DNA of 64,000 bases from Streptomyces sp. RFCAC02. Lineage in GTDB: Bacteria > Actinomycetota > Actinomycetes > Streptomycetales > Streptomycetaceae. Positions 27,152-34,980 of this stretch are shown here, one piece after another. Numbering within the stretch: position 1 is the stretch's first letter; the number at the start of each line of letters is the position of its first letter. The DNA is taken from contig NZ_SAUH01000001.1 of assembly GCF_004193175.1 (NCBI RefSeq), positions 1,715,501 to 1,779,500 of the forward strand, read 5' to 3'. Made by a program: the position numbers and the translations under genes. The notes beneath the pieces are model-generated. The model saw nothing but the letters and a program-made list of their open reading frames with translations. It made no database searches and was not told the origin of the DNA.

Positions 27152-28408
27152 TCAGGCGATGCGGACGGACATGTCGGCGTAGTCGAGCGTAAGCGTGAAC
27201 GGCTTGAAGAACTCGTGCGTGACGTTGCCGAGCGTGTCGAACGGGAAGTCGAACGGGGAGGTCTCGTCGGCGAAGCCGCGAATGCCCTCGCCCACCGCGC
27301 GTCCCAGGCCGACGCGGTCCGCGACGATCGCGTACGCCGTGCCGAGTCCGCCCTGGATCGGGTTCTCGTAGTCGAGGGCGATGCCGGCCCGTTCGGCGTT
27401 CGCGACGGTCGTGGCGAAGCCCGAGTTCATGAACCCGGTGTCCATGGACACCACGCGCGGGCCGTAGTCGTTGACGCTTCCCAGCGTGCAGGGCATGTGG
27501 CCGGCCAGCCACAGCGGCAGCCGGGTGCCGCGCCGCGCAGCGGGAGGGAGCGCGCTCGACTTCCGCCGCAGGACGAGTTCCTGGTTCGCGTAGTCGAGCG
27601 TGGTGCGGAAGTGCCGGAAGACCGAGGTGCCGATGACGCCCGCCGGCGTCGCGCCGCCGGGCAGCGGCACGCCCCCGAGGCCGCCCCAGTCGAACCAGTC
27701 GACCGGCACGTTGCGCAGCTCGACGTCCCCGATGCGGAAGGAGTCGAGCACCCCGTGGTACATCGTGATGGCCTGGCCGGCGGCGGCGCCGGTGCTGCTC
27801 GACAGCGCCCGGAGACCGGCCTGCTCGGCCATCTGCGTCGAGAAGAAGAACGTCCCCCCGGTGTCCAGCACGAAGGTGCCGGGAGCGCTGCCCGGCACCG
27901 TGGCCTCGATGTGCGGCAGCGGATCGAGACCGGCGAAGGGCACACGGGTCACCGACGCGCCACGGATGTCGTACGGGGTGCCGGTCAGGCCGTCGTACTG
28001 GGCCGCCGTGGCTTCGCCGACGGGTCCGGTGCCCCGCAGCAGCTCCGCCGCGCGGCCGAACTTGTCCTGGCGCGCGTAGCAGTCCGCGAGCAGTCTCCGC
28101 GTCTCGGTGTCGTCGGGCGCGAGGGTCAGGGCCGCGGACAGATACCTCTCCGCGTCGCGGAACCGGTGGGACAGCAGCGCGAGGTAGCCGACCCGTGAGG
28201 TGGCGTGCGCGTTGCCGGAGTCCTGGCGCAGGAGATCGCGGTAGGCGCGCTCGGCCTCGGCGAACCTGCCTTCCGTGAACAGCCGGTCCGGGTCCGCGCC
28301 CGCGTCCGCGGCGCGCGCCGTGCCGCCCACCAGGGGAAGCGCGGCGCCCACCGCGACGGCCGTCCCGGCCCGCTGCAGGAACGCCCGACGGCTTGTGGGG
28401 GGTGTCAT
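27152..28408 (-). CDS. Tat-exported TPR and aspartyl-protease-like protein
   Basis: A 418-residue protein with a twin-arginine signal (SRRAFLQRAGTAVAVGAALPL). A TPR region follows (LFTEGRFAEAERAYRDLLRQ, then RFRDAERYLSAALTLAPDD). The C-terminal 250 residues hold two Asp-Thr-Gly motifs (FVLDTGGTFFF and VSMDTGFMNSG), the hallmark of pepsin/retropepsin-like aspartyl proteases, here in one chain. ATG 28408 follows AAGGAG. It is divergent from a two-component system, with a 20-bp hairpin between them. Peptidase activity is a prediction. Confidence 0.8.
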   Translation of the reverse strand: MTPPTSRRAFLQRAGTAVAVGAALPLVGGTARAADAGADPDRLFTEGRFAEAERAYRDLLRQDSGNAHATSRVGYLALLSHRFRDAERYLSAALTLAPDDTETRRLLADCYARQDKFGRAAELLRGTGPVGEATAAQYDGLTGTPYDIRGASVTRVPFAGLDPLPHIEATVPGSAPGTFVLDTGGTFFFSTQMAEQAGLRALSSSTGAAAGQAITMYHGVLDSFRIGDVELRNVPVDWFDWGGLGGVPLPGGATPAGVIGTSVFRHFRTTLDYANQELVLRRKSSALPPAARRGTRLPLWLAGHMPCTLGSVNDYGPRVVSMDTGFMNSGFATTVANAERAGIALDYENPIQGGLGTAYAIVADRVGLGRAVGEGIRGFADETSPFDFPFDTLGNVTHEFFKPFTLTLDYADMSVRIA

Positions 28409-28533
28409 CTCGCTGTGCTCCTTCGGGTCGTGCGGCGGGCGTCCGCCGTGCGCTGGGGGGAGGGCGACCGCGCGAGGGCAGGCATCGCACGTGGGGGAGC
28501 CGTGGCGCGTCCCACCGCCGGGCGCGTCACGGA

Positions 28534-28586
28534 GCATCGCCTCCCGGGCCGGCGTCCGTCCGTCGTGCCGGCCCGGGAGGCGATGC
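28534..28586. repeat. 20-bp perfect inverted repeat between divergent genes
   Basis: GCATCGCCTCCCGGGCCGGC at 28534-28553 is repeated as its exact complement at 28567-28586 with a 13-base loop. Its position upstream of both divergent genes rules out a simple terminator role for either. It may be a regulatory hairpin, an operator, or a remnant of a lost gene's terminator. Confidence 0.7.
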
Positions 28587-28662
28587 AACGCGATGAGCGG
28601 TTTCCCCGCTGTTTGCGCCCCCGCTAACGCGGAGGAAACAGGTGGTCGGCGATCATGCGGTC

Positions 28663-29318
28663 ATGCGGGTGCTTGTGGTCGAGGACGAGCCGCTGCTGGC
28701 CGATGCCATCGCGGAATGGCTGCGCGAGGAGGCGCACGCGGTCGACATCGCGCTCGACGGGGCGGCGGCTCTGGAGCGCCTGGCCGTCCACGCCTACGAC
28801 GTCGTGGTGCTCGACCGGGACCTGCCGGTGGTGCACGGCGACGAGGTGTGCCGCTCCCTGGTCGATTCGGCCGTGGCCACCAGGGTGCTGATGCTCACCG
28901 CGGCGGCCGAGGTCACCGACCGGGTCGACGGCCTGCGGATCGGCGCCGACGACTATCTCACCAAGCCGTTCGCGTTCCCCGAACTGTCCGCCCGCATCAC
29001 TCGTTGGGCCGGCGGTGCCGGCCGGCCGCCCCGCCGGTGCTGCGCCGCTGCGGCATCACGCTCGACCCGGCACGCCGCCAGGTGTTCCGCGAGGGCCGGT
29101 ACGTCCCGCTGTCGAAGAAGGAGTTCGCGGTCCTGGCCGAGCTGCTGCGCGCCGACGGCGCCGTGCTCTCCACCGAATTCCTGCTGGAGAAGGCATGGGA
29201 CGAGCACGTCGATCCGTTCACCGGGGTCGTCCGGCTGACGGTGCTGAAGCTGCGCCGCAAGCTCGGCGACCCACCGGTCGTGGAGACCGTCACGGGCGTC
29301 GGCTACCGCATCGCATGA
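28663..29318 (+). CDS. OmpR-family response regulator (frameshifted as sequenced)
   Basis: The receiver domain is intact: MRVLVVEDEPLLADAIAEWL with the acidic pair, phospho-acceptor Asp in VVVLDRDLPV, and conserved Lys in YLTKPFAFPEL. After ELSARIT the frame shifts near 28998-29005, and the winged-helix DNA-binding domain continues one frame over (CGITLDPARRQVF, LSKKEFAVLAELL, LRRKLGDPPVVETVTGVGY). One missing base explains the break. The stop overlaps the kinase start as ATGA, typical of a two-component operon. A real mutation would leave a receiver without a DNA-binding domain. Confidence 0.8.
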
Positions 29319-30556
29319 GGCTCACACTGCGGGTCCGGCTGACCCTCATCTCCGGAGGGCTGTTCCTGGTCGCCGGGCTGGCGCTGCTCGCGGTCACGTA
29401 CCTGCTGCTCGGCCGGCAGATCGACCGCACCGGCCCGAAGACCCTCACCGCCGATCCCGGCCAGGCCCAGCAGGCCGAGTCGGTCACCTCCGGCAGCGGG
29501 CAGTCCCGGCAGCTCTACGTGGTGACCAGCAACGGCGACCTGCTCACCGGGGCGGACGCCGATCGGTGGGTGGACGAGCAGGCGGCCGCGCTGCGGGACG
29601 CGACCACCACGTCCATGCTCACCCAGGGCGCCATCGCGCTGGGCGCGGTCGCGACGGTGGCGGCCGGCTTCGGCTGGCTGGTCACCGGCCGGGTCCTGGC
29701 GCCCCTGCACCAAGTCACCGACACCGCCCGGCGGATCGCGGCCGCGCCGGGCAGCGGGGCGGGCCTGGCCGAACGCATCCACCTGCGGGGCCCGGACGAC
29801 GACGTCAAGGAACTCGCCGACACCTTCGACACGATGGTGGAGCGACTCGACCAGTCCTTCCACGGACAGCGCCGCTTCGTCGCCAACGCCTCCCACGAGC
29901 TGCGCACCCCGCTGACGCTGGGACGTTCGCTGGTCGAGGTCGCCATGCACCGCCGGTCGGCGTCGCCCGACGTCCAAGCGCTCGGCACGCGGCTGCTGGA
30001 GATCAACTCCCGGCAGGAGCAACTGATCAGCGGGCTGCTGCTGCTCGCGAAGTCCGATCACGGGCTCGGCACCCGGTTCCCCGTCGACCTCGCCGACCTG
30101 GTCGGCCATGTGATCGAGCAGACCGCGGCCGAGGCCGGGGCGGCCGGCGTCACGGTGCGGGAGGACGCAGCCGAGGCCCCGACCACCGGCGACGCGCTGC
30201 TGCTCGAACGGCTGGTGCACAACCTGATCGAGAACGCCGTCCGGCACAACACGGAGCCGGGCGGCTGGGTCCGGGTGACCAGCCGCACCGAGGGTGACCG
30301 GGCGGAGCTGGTCGTCGAGAACACCGGACCACCCGTGCCGGCCGACGAGATCCCGGCCCTGTTCGAACCGTTCCGCCGGCACGCCGCCGACCGGCTCGTG
30401 ACCGACCGGGGAGCGGGCCTCGGGCTGTCGATCGTCCGCTCCGTGGCCACCGCGCACGGCGGAACGGTCGCCGCCGGGCCCCGCCCGGGCGGCGGCCTCA
30501 CCGTCACCGTGTCACTCCCGGCGCCGTGGGCGGTTCCCCGACCGATCCGATCGTGA
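29315..30556 (+). CDS. Sensor histidine kinase (two-component system)
   Basis: A 413-residue HisKA kinase. TM1 is LISGGLFLVAGLALLAVTYL and TM2 is about residues 102-125 (GAIALGAVATVAAGFGWLV), followed by HAMP, the H box FVANASHELRTPLT with the phospho-His, the N box LIENAVRHN, and the G box GAGLGLSIVRSVATAHGG. The short extracytoplasmic loop holds only about 70 residues. It is translationally coupled to the response regulator upstream and ends convergent with the metal ATPase gene, which it may or may not control. Confidence 0.92.
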   Translation: MRLTLRVRLTLISGGLFLVAGLALLAVTYLLLGRQIDRTGPKTLTADPGQAQQAESVTSGSGQSRQLYVVTSNGDLLTGADADRWVDEQAAALRDATTTSMLTQGAIALGAVATVAAGFGWLVTGRVLAPLHQVTDTARRIAAAPGSGAGLAERIHLRGPDDDVKELADTFDTMVERLDQSFHGQRRFVANASHELRTPLTLGRSLVEVAMHRRSASPDVQALGTRLLEINSRQEQLISGLLLLAKSDHGLGTRFPVDLADLVGHVIEQTAAEAGAAGVTVREDAAEAPTTGDALLLERLVHNLIENAVRHNTEPGGWVRVTSRTEGDRAELVVENTGPPVPADEIPALFEPFRRHAADRLVTDRGAGLGLSIVRSVATAHGGTVAAGPRPGGGLTVTVSLPAPWAVPRPIRS

Positions 30557-30628
30557 CCGGTCCCCATCGCCCCTGAGACGGGGAGGCAACAGCTGCGAGC
30601 ACCTGGGGGCGGCCGGGGCCGGCCTTGT

Positions 30629-32584
30629 TCACACGGTGTTCCTGCCGGGGCGGCCGTTCCCGGTCCAGGCGCGCTCGCGCAGCAGGCGCAGGCCGTTGAG
30701 GCCGACGATGACGGTGGAGCCTTCGTGGCCGGCGACGCCCAGCGGGAGCGGGAGGGTGGCGATCAGGTCCCATGCCACCAGCGCGCCGATGAAGACGCCG
30801 GCGATGACCAGGTTCTGCACGACGAGGCGGCGGGCGGTGCGGGCGAGGGTCACGGTCGCGGGAATGGTGGCGAGTTCGTCCCGGACGATGACGGCGTCGG
30901 CGGTCTCCAGCGCGAGGTCGGAGCCGGCCCTGCCCATCGCGATGCCCGTGTGCGCGGCGGCCAGGGCGGGGGCGTCGTTCACGCCGTCGCCGACCACGAG
31001 CACCCGGCGTTCCCCGGCCTCCCACGCGTGGACGGCGGCCACCTTGTCCTGCGGCAGCAGCCCCGAGCGGACGTCGGTGATGCCGACCTCGGCGGCCAGG
31101 TGGCGGGCGGCGCGTGCGTTGTCGCCGGTCAGCAGGACCGGCGGATGTCCCGTCACTCCGGTGAGGGCGGCCACCGTGGCCCTCGCGTCCGCGCGGAGCC
31201 GGTCGGCGATGCCCAGCGTCCCGACCGGGTGCCCGTCGCGCAGGACGATGACGGCGGTGCGGCCCGCGTCCTCGAGTGCCCGCACCGCGCGTTCGGTGTC
31301 CGGGCCGCCGGTGAGGGTCAGGCGGGCCGGGGAGCCGACCTGGACGGTGCGGCCGCCGACGGTGGCGGTGACGCCGGTGCCGGGGGCGGACGTGAAACCG
31401 GCCGCCGCCGTGAGGACGAGACCCCGGTCGCCGGCGGCCCGGACGATGGCGCGGGCGAGGGGGTGCTCGCTGGGGTGTTCGGCCGATGCCGCGAGTGCCA
31501 GCAGACCGTCCTCGTCCAGGCCGGAGGCGGGCTCGGGACGGATGTCGGTGACGCTCGGCGTGCCTTCGGTCAGGGTGCCGGTCTTGTCCAGCGCGACGGT
31601 GTCGACCTGGCCCAGACGTTCCATGACGACCGCCGACTTCACCAGCACGCCGTGGCGGCCGGCGTTGGCGATGGCGGACAGCAGCGGCGGCATCGTGGAC
31701 AGCACCACCGCGCACGGCGAGGCGACGATCATGAAGGTCATCGCGCGGAGCAGGGCCGGCTGAAGGGGGGAGCCGAGGGCGAGCGGGACGGCGAAGACGG
31801 CCAGCGTGGCGATGACCATGCCGATCGAGTACCGCTGCTCCACCTTCTCGATGAACAGCTGCGTGGGGGCCTTGGTCCGGGAGGCCTCCTCGACCATCTG
31901 CACGATCCGGGCGATCACCGAGTCCGCCGGATCCCGCTCGACACGGACCCGCAGAGCACCCGTGCCGTTGACGGTACCGGCGAAGACCTCGTCCCCCGGC
32001 TGCTTCGCCACCGGCAGCGGCTCGCCGGTGATGGTGGCCTGGTCGACGTCGCTGCCCCCGCCGATGACCCGGCCGTCGGCGCCCACCCGCTCCCCCGGCC
32101 GTACCAGGACCGTGTCGCCCACCGCGAGCGAGTCGGCCGGGACGCTCTCCTCCCCGCCGCCGGGCAGGAGCCGGGTCGCGGTGGCCGGCGCGAGATCGAG
32201 CAGCCCGCGTACCGAATCGGCGGTCCGCGCGGTCGCCACGGCCTCCAGCGCGCCGGACGTCGCGAAGATGACGATCAGCAGTGCGCCGTCGAGGACCTGC
32301 CCGACAGCGGCCGCGCCGAGCGCCGCGACGACCATCAGCAGGTCCACGTCCAGCGTCCTGTCCTTCAGCGCTCTGCACCCCTCCCACCCCGGCTCCCAGC
32401 CGCCCGTGACGTAGACGGCCGCGTACAGCGGGGCCGTCGACCAGACCGGAGCGCCCGCGAGATCCAGGGGGAGGGCGATCAGGAAGAGCACCAGCGCGGC
32501 CAGCGCCCACCGGGCCTCCGGCAGCGCCAGGACACGCGTACGCCGCTTCACCGGCGCGGGCCGCTGATCCACGAAGGAGGACAT
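30629..32584 (-). CDS. P1B-4-type heavy-metal-translocating ATPase
   Basis: A 651-residue metal-pumping ATPase. Key sites are the actuator TGEP (ATITGEPLPVA), the metal-binding SPC in TM6 (IVASPCAVVL), phosphorylation DKTGT, the nucleotide-domain HP (EHPSEHPLA), the hinge GDGVNDAPA, and HEGST in the last helices. SPC together with HEGS/TT and the absence of an N-terminal HMA domain define the P1B-4 class (CtpD/CoaT/PfeT-like), which usually exports Co, Ni, Fe or Zn. It is divergent from an ArsR-family gene with an operator palindrome in the gap. Confidence 0.92.
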   Translation of the reverse strand: MSSFVDQRPAPVKRRTRVLALPEARWALAALVLFLIALPLDLAGAPVWSTAPLYAAVYVTGGWEPGWEGCRALKDRTLDVDLLMVVAALGAAAVGQVLDGALLIVIFATSGALEAVATARTADSVRGLLDLAPATATRLLPGGGEESVPADSLAVGDTVLVRPGERVGADGRVIGGGSDVDQATITGEPLPVAKQPGDEVFAGTVNGTGALRVRVERDPADSVIARIVQMVEEASRTKAPTQLFIEKVEQRYSIGMVIATLAVFAVPLALGSPLQPALLRAMTFMIVASPCAVVLSTMPPLLSAIANAGRHGVLVKSAVVMERLGQVDTVALDKTGTLTEGTPSVTDIRPEPASGLDEDGLLALAASAEHPSEHPLARAIVRAAGDRGLVLTAAAGFTSAPGTGVTATVGGRTVQVGSPARLTLTGGPDTERAVRALEDAGRTAVIVLRDGHPVGTLGIADRLRADARATVAALTGVTGHPPVLLTGDNARAARHLAAEVGITDVRSGLLPQDKVAAVHAWEAGERRVLVVGDGVNDAPALAAAHTGIAMGRAGSDLALETADAVIVRDELATIPATVTLARTARRLVVQNLVIAGVFIGALVAWDLIATLPLPLGVAGHEGSTVIVGLNGLRLLRERAWTGNGRPGRNTV

Positions 32585-32639
32585 GACGGAACAACCCCTC
32601 ACGGGCGGACGGCGATGACCCCACCACCATAAGGAATGG

Positions 32640-32655
32640 TTGAACAAGTCTTCAA
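32640..32655. promoter_or_regulatory. Candidate ArsR/SmtB operator
   Basis: TTGAA, six bases, TTCAA forms an inverted repeat in an AT-rich pocket between the ATPase gene (start 32584) and the ArsR gene (start 32678). Size and position fit an ArsR dimer site controlling both directions. Confidence 0.6.
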
Positions 32656-32677
32656 GTGTCGGGAGTAGGATGGGCCC

Positions 32678-33061
32678 ATGGGCCACGGAGCGGACGACAG
32701 AGCAGCCACCACGCGCGAACGCCTCGACGCCGTCGGCGCGGCCGACGTCGCCGCCACCCTGCAGGCGCTCGCCACACCCTCCCGGCTCCGCATCCTGGCC
32801 CGGCTCCAGGAAGGCCCCTGCGCCGCCGGCGACCTGGCGGCAGCCGTCGGCATGGAAGCCTCGGCCTGCTCCCACCAACTCCGCCTGCTGCGCAACCTCG
32901 GACTGATCACCGGCGAACGCGACGGCCGCTCCATCGTCTACGCCCTGCACGACAACCACGTCGCCGAACTCCTCGACCAGGCCCTCTTCCACGTCGAACA
33001 CCTCCGCCTGGGAATCCGCGACACCCCGCACCCCGCACGTCTTGACGGCCTCAAGGGTTGA
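32678..33061 (+). CDS. ArsR/SmtB-family metal-responsive repressor
   Basis: A 127-residue winged-helix regulator. The DNA-binding region is LQALATPSRLRILARLQEGPCAAGDLAAAVG with the recognition helix SACSHQLRLLRNLG, followed by the wing ERDGRSIVYALHDNHV. A His-rich C-terminal helix (HVEHLRLGIRDTPH) may bind metal, as in NmtR/KmtR-type sensors, and Cys residues flank helix 3 (GPCAAG and SACSH). It probably represses the divergent P1B-4 ATPase. A strong hairpin follows the gene. Confidence 0.9.
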   Translation: MGHGADDRAATTRERLDAVGAADVAATLQALATPSRLRILARLQEGPCAAGDLAAAVGMEASACSHQLRLLRNLGLITGERDGRSIVYALHDNHVAELLDQALFHVEHLRLGIRDTPHPARLDGLKG

Positions 33062-33085
33062 CGGCGCGCCCGCCGGTGGTTGACG

Positions 33086-33122
33086 GGGATCCCGCCCGAT
33101 CGGATCGATCGGGCGGGATCCC
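33086..33122. terminator. Hairpin terminator after the ArsR gene
   Basis: A 17-bp perfect stem (33086-33102 with 33106-33122) and a 3-base loop lie 24 bases after the ArsR stop codon. It begins GGGATCCCGCCCGATCG. No T tract follows. Confidence 0.85.
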
Positions 33123-33149
33123 GCGTTCCAGCGGTTACCCGATCCCGGC

Positions 33150-33341
33150 TCAGCTCGGCAAGGCGGGCCGCTCGGGCGGTGTCAGGGCGTTGCCGTCGGC
33201 CGGGAGCTGGATCCCGGGAGCGGCAGGTTCGGCCGGTCGGGGCACGGCGGGCAGGACACTGTCCGCCGGCAGTTCAGAGGCGCAGACCTCGGCGGCCTCC
33301 CGGTAGTCGCTGGAGAACGGATCGACACCGCCGTCCGCCGG
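33150..33341 (-). pseudogene. Remnant of a secreted-protein C-terminus
   Basis: A 64-codon open stretch on the minus strand, bounded by TAA and TGA, has coding-like composition (PFSSDYREAAEVCASELP, then PAAPGIQLPADGNALTPP) but no start codon. It resembles the C-terminal tail of exported Streptomyces proteins and looks like a fragment left after a deletion. The plus strand at 33320-33352 ends SAGYRI-stop, like the end of an OmpR-type response regulator, directly before the kinase gene. Confidence 0.35.
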
Positions 33342-33359
33342 TTACCGGATCTGACGCGG

Positions 33360-34535
33360 ATGCCCCGGCCGGTCGCGCCCCGCTTCCGGTGGACTGTCCG
33401 GCTCCGCCTGACGGCGCTGTACGGCACCCTCTTCCTGGCCACTGGCGTGCTGTTGCTCACCGTGACGTACCTGCTGGTGGCCCACACCCCTCCCTGGGCC
33501 GGAGTCGAACCGCCGGCGCCGCCCGAGCTGGTGCCGTCGAACAGTGGGGTCGCCGAGCCGCAGGTGCCGCTCGACGACGACCTGGGCCGTCAACGCGCCT
33601 CGGACCTGCAGCAGTTGCTCGTGGCGTCCGGGATCGCGCTGGCGTGGATGACCTTCGTGTCGATCGGCCTTGGCTGGCTCATGGCCGGGCGCGTGCTGCG
33701 CCCACTGCACACGATGGCGGTCACGGTGCGGTCGATCTCGGCTCGCGACCTGCACCAGCGGTTGGACGCGTGTGGGCCCGCCGACGAGGTCAAGGAACTG
33801 GCCGACACCTTCGACGGGCTGCTGGCCCACCTGGAGGACGCCTTCGAGGCTCAACGCCGGTTCGTGGCCAACGCCTCGCACGAGTTGCGCACTCCGCTCA
33901 CGTTCGAACGAAGCGTGCTGGAGATCGCACTCGCCGATCAGGAGGCAAGCGTCACGGACCTGAGGGACGCGTGCCGGCGGGTGTTGGACAGCAACCGGCA
34001 GCAAGGCGAACTCATCGAGGCACTGCTCACCCTGGCCCGCAGTCAACGCGGCATCGAGCGCCGCACCGAGTTGGACTTGGCCGTGCTGGCCGGCACGTTC
34101 CTGGCCGCCACCCGGCCCGACGCCGCCGGGCCACGCGTCGAGGCCGAGCTGAGCCCGGCGCCGGTCTCGGGCGATCCGGCCCTCGTGGAACGGCTGCTGG
34201 CGAACGTGGTGGACAACGCCATGCGCCACAACGCCGAGGACGGCTGGGTCACCGTCCGGACGGGCGTACACGCCGGGCGGCCGACACTGCGCGTGCGCAA
34301 CAGCGGACCGGTGATCCCTCCCGCACAGGTCGCCTCGCTCCTGCAACCGTTCCAAAGACTCCACGCCACCCGGCTGCAAGGGCAGGACGGATGGGGCGTG
34401 GGCCTGTCCATCGTCGCCGCCATCGCGGCAGCCCACGATGCCCGTCTGGACATCACCCCGCTGCCCGCCGGTGGCCTTGACATGGGGATCGGCTTCCCCC
34501 AGCTTCCGCCGGAGCCGGGAAACGGCCACCCGTGA
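33360..34535 (+). CDS. Orphan sensor histidine kinase
   Basis: A 391-residue HisKA kinase with two transmembrane helices (LYGTLFLATGVLLLTVTYLL and LVASGIALAWMTFVSIGLGW), HAMP, H box FVANASHELRTPLT, N box LLANVVDNAMRHN, and G box WGVGLSIVAAIAAAHD. The last is less conserved than usual (GVGLS). No response regulator gene accompanies it. Sequence just upstream looks like the very end of one, suggesting the partner was lost. The next gene is on the opposite strand. Confidence 0.88.
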   Translation: MPRPVAPRFRWTVRLRLTALYGTLFLATGVLLLTVTYLLVAHTPPWAGVEPPAPPELVPSNSGVAEPQVPLDDDLGRQRASDLQQLLVASGIALAWMTFVSIGLGWLMAGRVLRPLHTMAVTVRSISARDLHQRLDACGPADEVKELADTFDGLLAHLEDAFEAQRRFVANASHELRTPLTFERSVLEIALADQEASVTDLRDACRRVLDSNRQQGELIEALLTLARSQRGIERRTELDLAVLAGTFLAATRPDAAGPRVEAELSPAPVSGDPALVERLLANVVDNAMRHNAEDGWVTVRTGVHAGRPTLRVRNSGPVIPPAQVASLLQPFQRLHATRLQGQDGWGVGLSIVAAIAAAHDARLDITPLPAGGLDMGIGFPQLPPEPGNGHP

Positions 34536-34630
34536 GCCCCATCGCACGTGCGGCGCCGCACCCCCGTACCTGCGCGGTGAGGCGGGTGGCGAGGAGAGCG
34601 GCCTGTTCCCCCGCCGACACGGTGCTGGGC

Positions 34631-34980
34631 TCAGCCGGCCTCGTGTTCGCCGATGACCCGGCGAATCATGTCCGCCAGGCCGCGCAGCCACTGGGCTGCC
34701 ACCTCGTCGGACGCCTCGTCCTCGAGTACCCAGTTCGCATCCCAGGCGACCAGCCTGGCGAGGACGCCCTCGGGGGCGGGTCGTTGAGGAGGTCGTCGAT
34801 GGCCTGCGCGTCTCGCCGCAGTCCCGTGGTCTTGAGTCGGGCGGTCTGCTCGACGAGAGCGCGGACCTCGTCGAGACTCACGGAATCCTCGGCGTAGATG
34901 CCGAGGAACTCGCGTACCCGCTCAAGCGGAGGTTGCGATGGTTGGTTGAACTTCGCACGGAGTCTGTCTGGAACACTCAT
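34631..34980 (-). CDS. Probable immunity protein for the RNase-A-like toxin (frameshifted as sequenced)
   Basis: About 116 residues after correcting one base. Translation runs MSVPDRLRAKFNQPSQPPLE to DDLLNDPPP, then the coding frame shifts at a five-G run (34772-34776) and continues EGVLARLVAWDANWVLEDE to MIRRVIGEHEAG before a TGA at 34631. Uncorrected, the product would be 104 residues with a spurious basic tail. It is acidic, helical and lacks an export signal. The ATG overlaps the toxin stop as ATGA, the usual coupling of toxin and immunity. The family is not recognised. Confidence 0.65.

Noticed and set aside
29315..34535. Tandem duplication of two histidine kinases
   Set aside because: They share only the conserved kinase boxes; sensor regions and DNA differ throughout.
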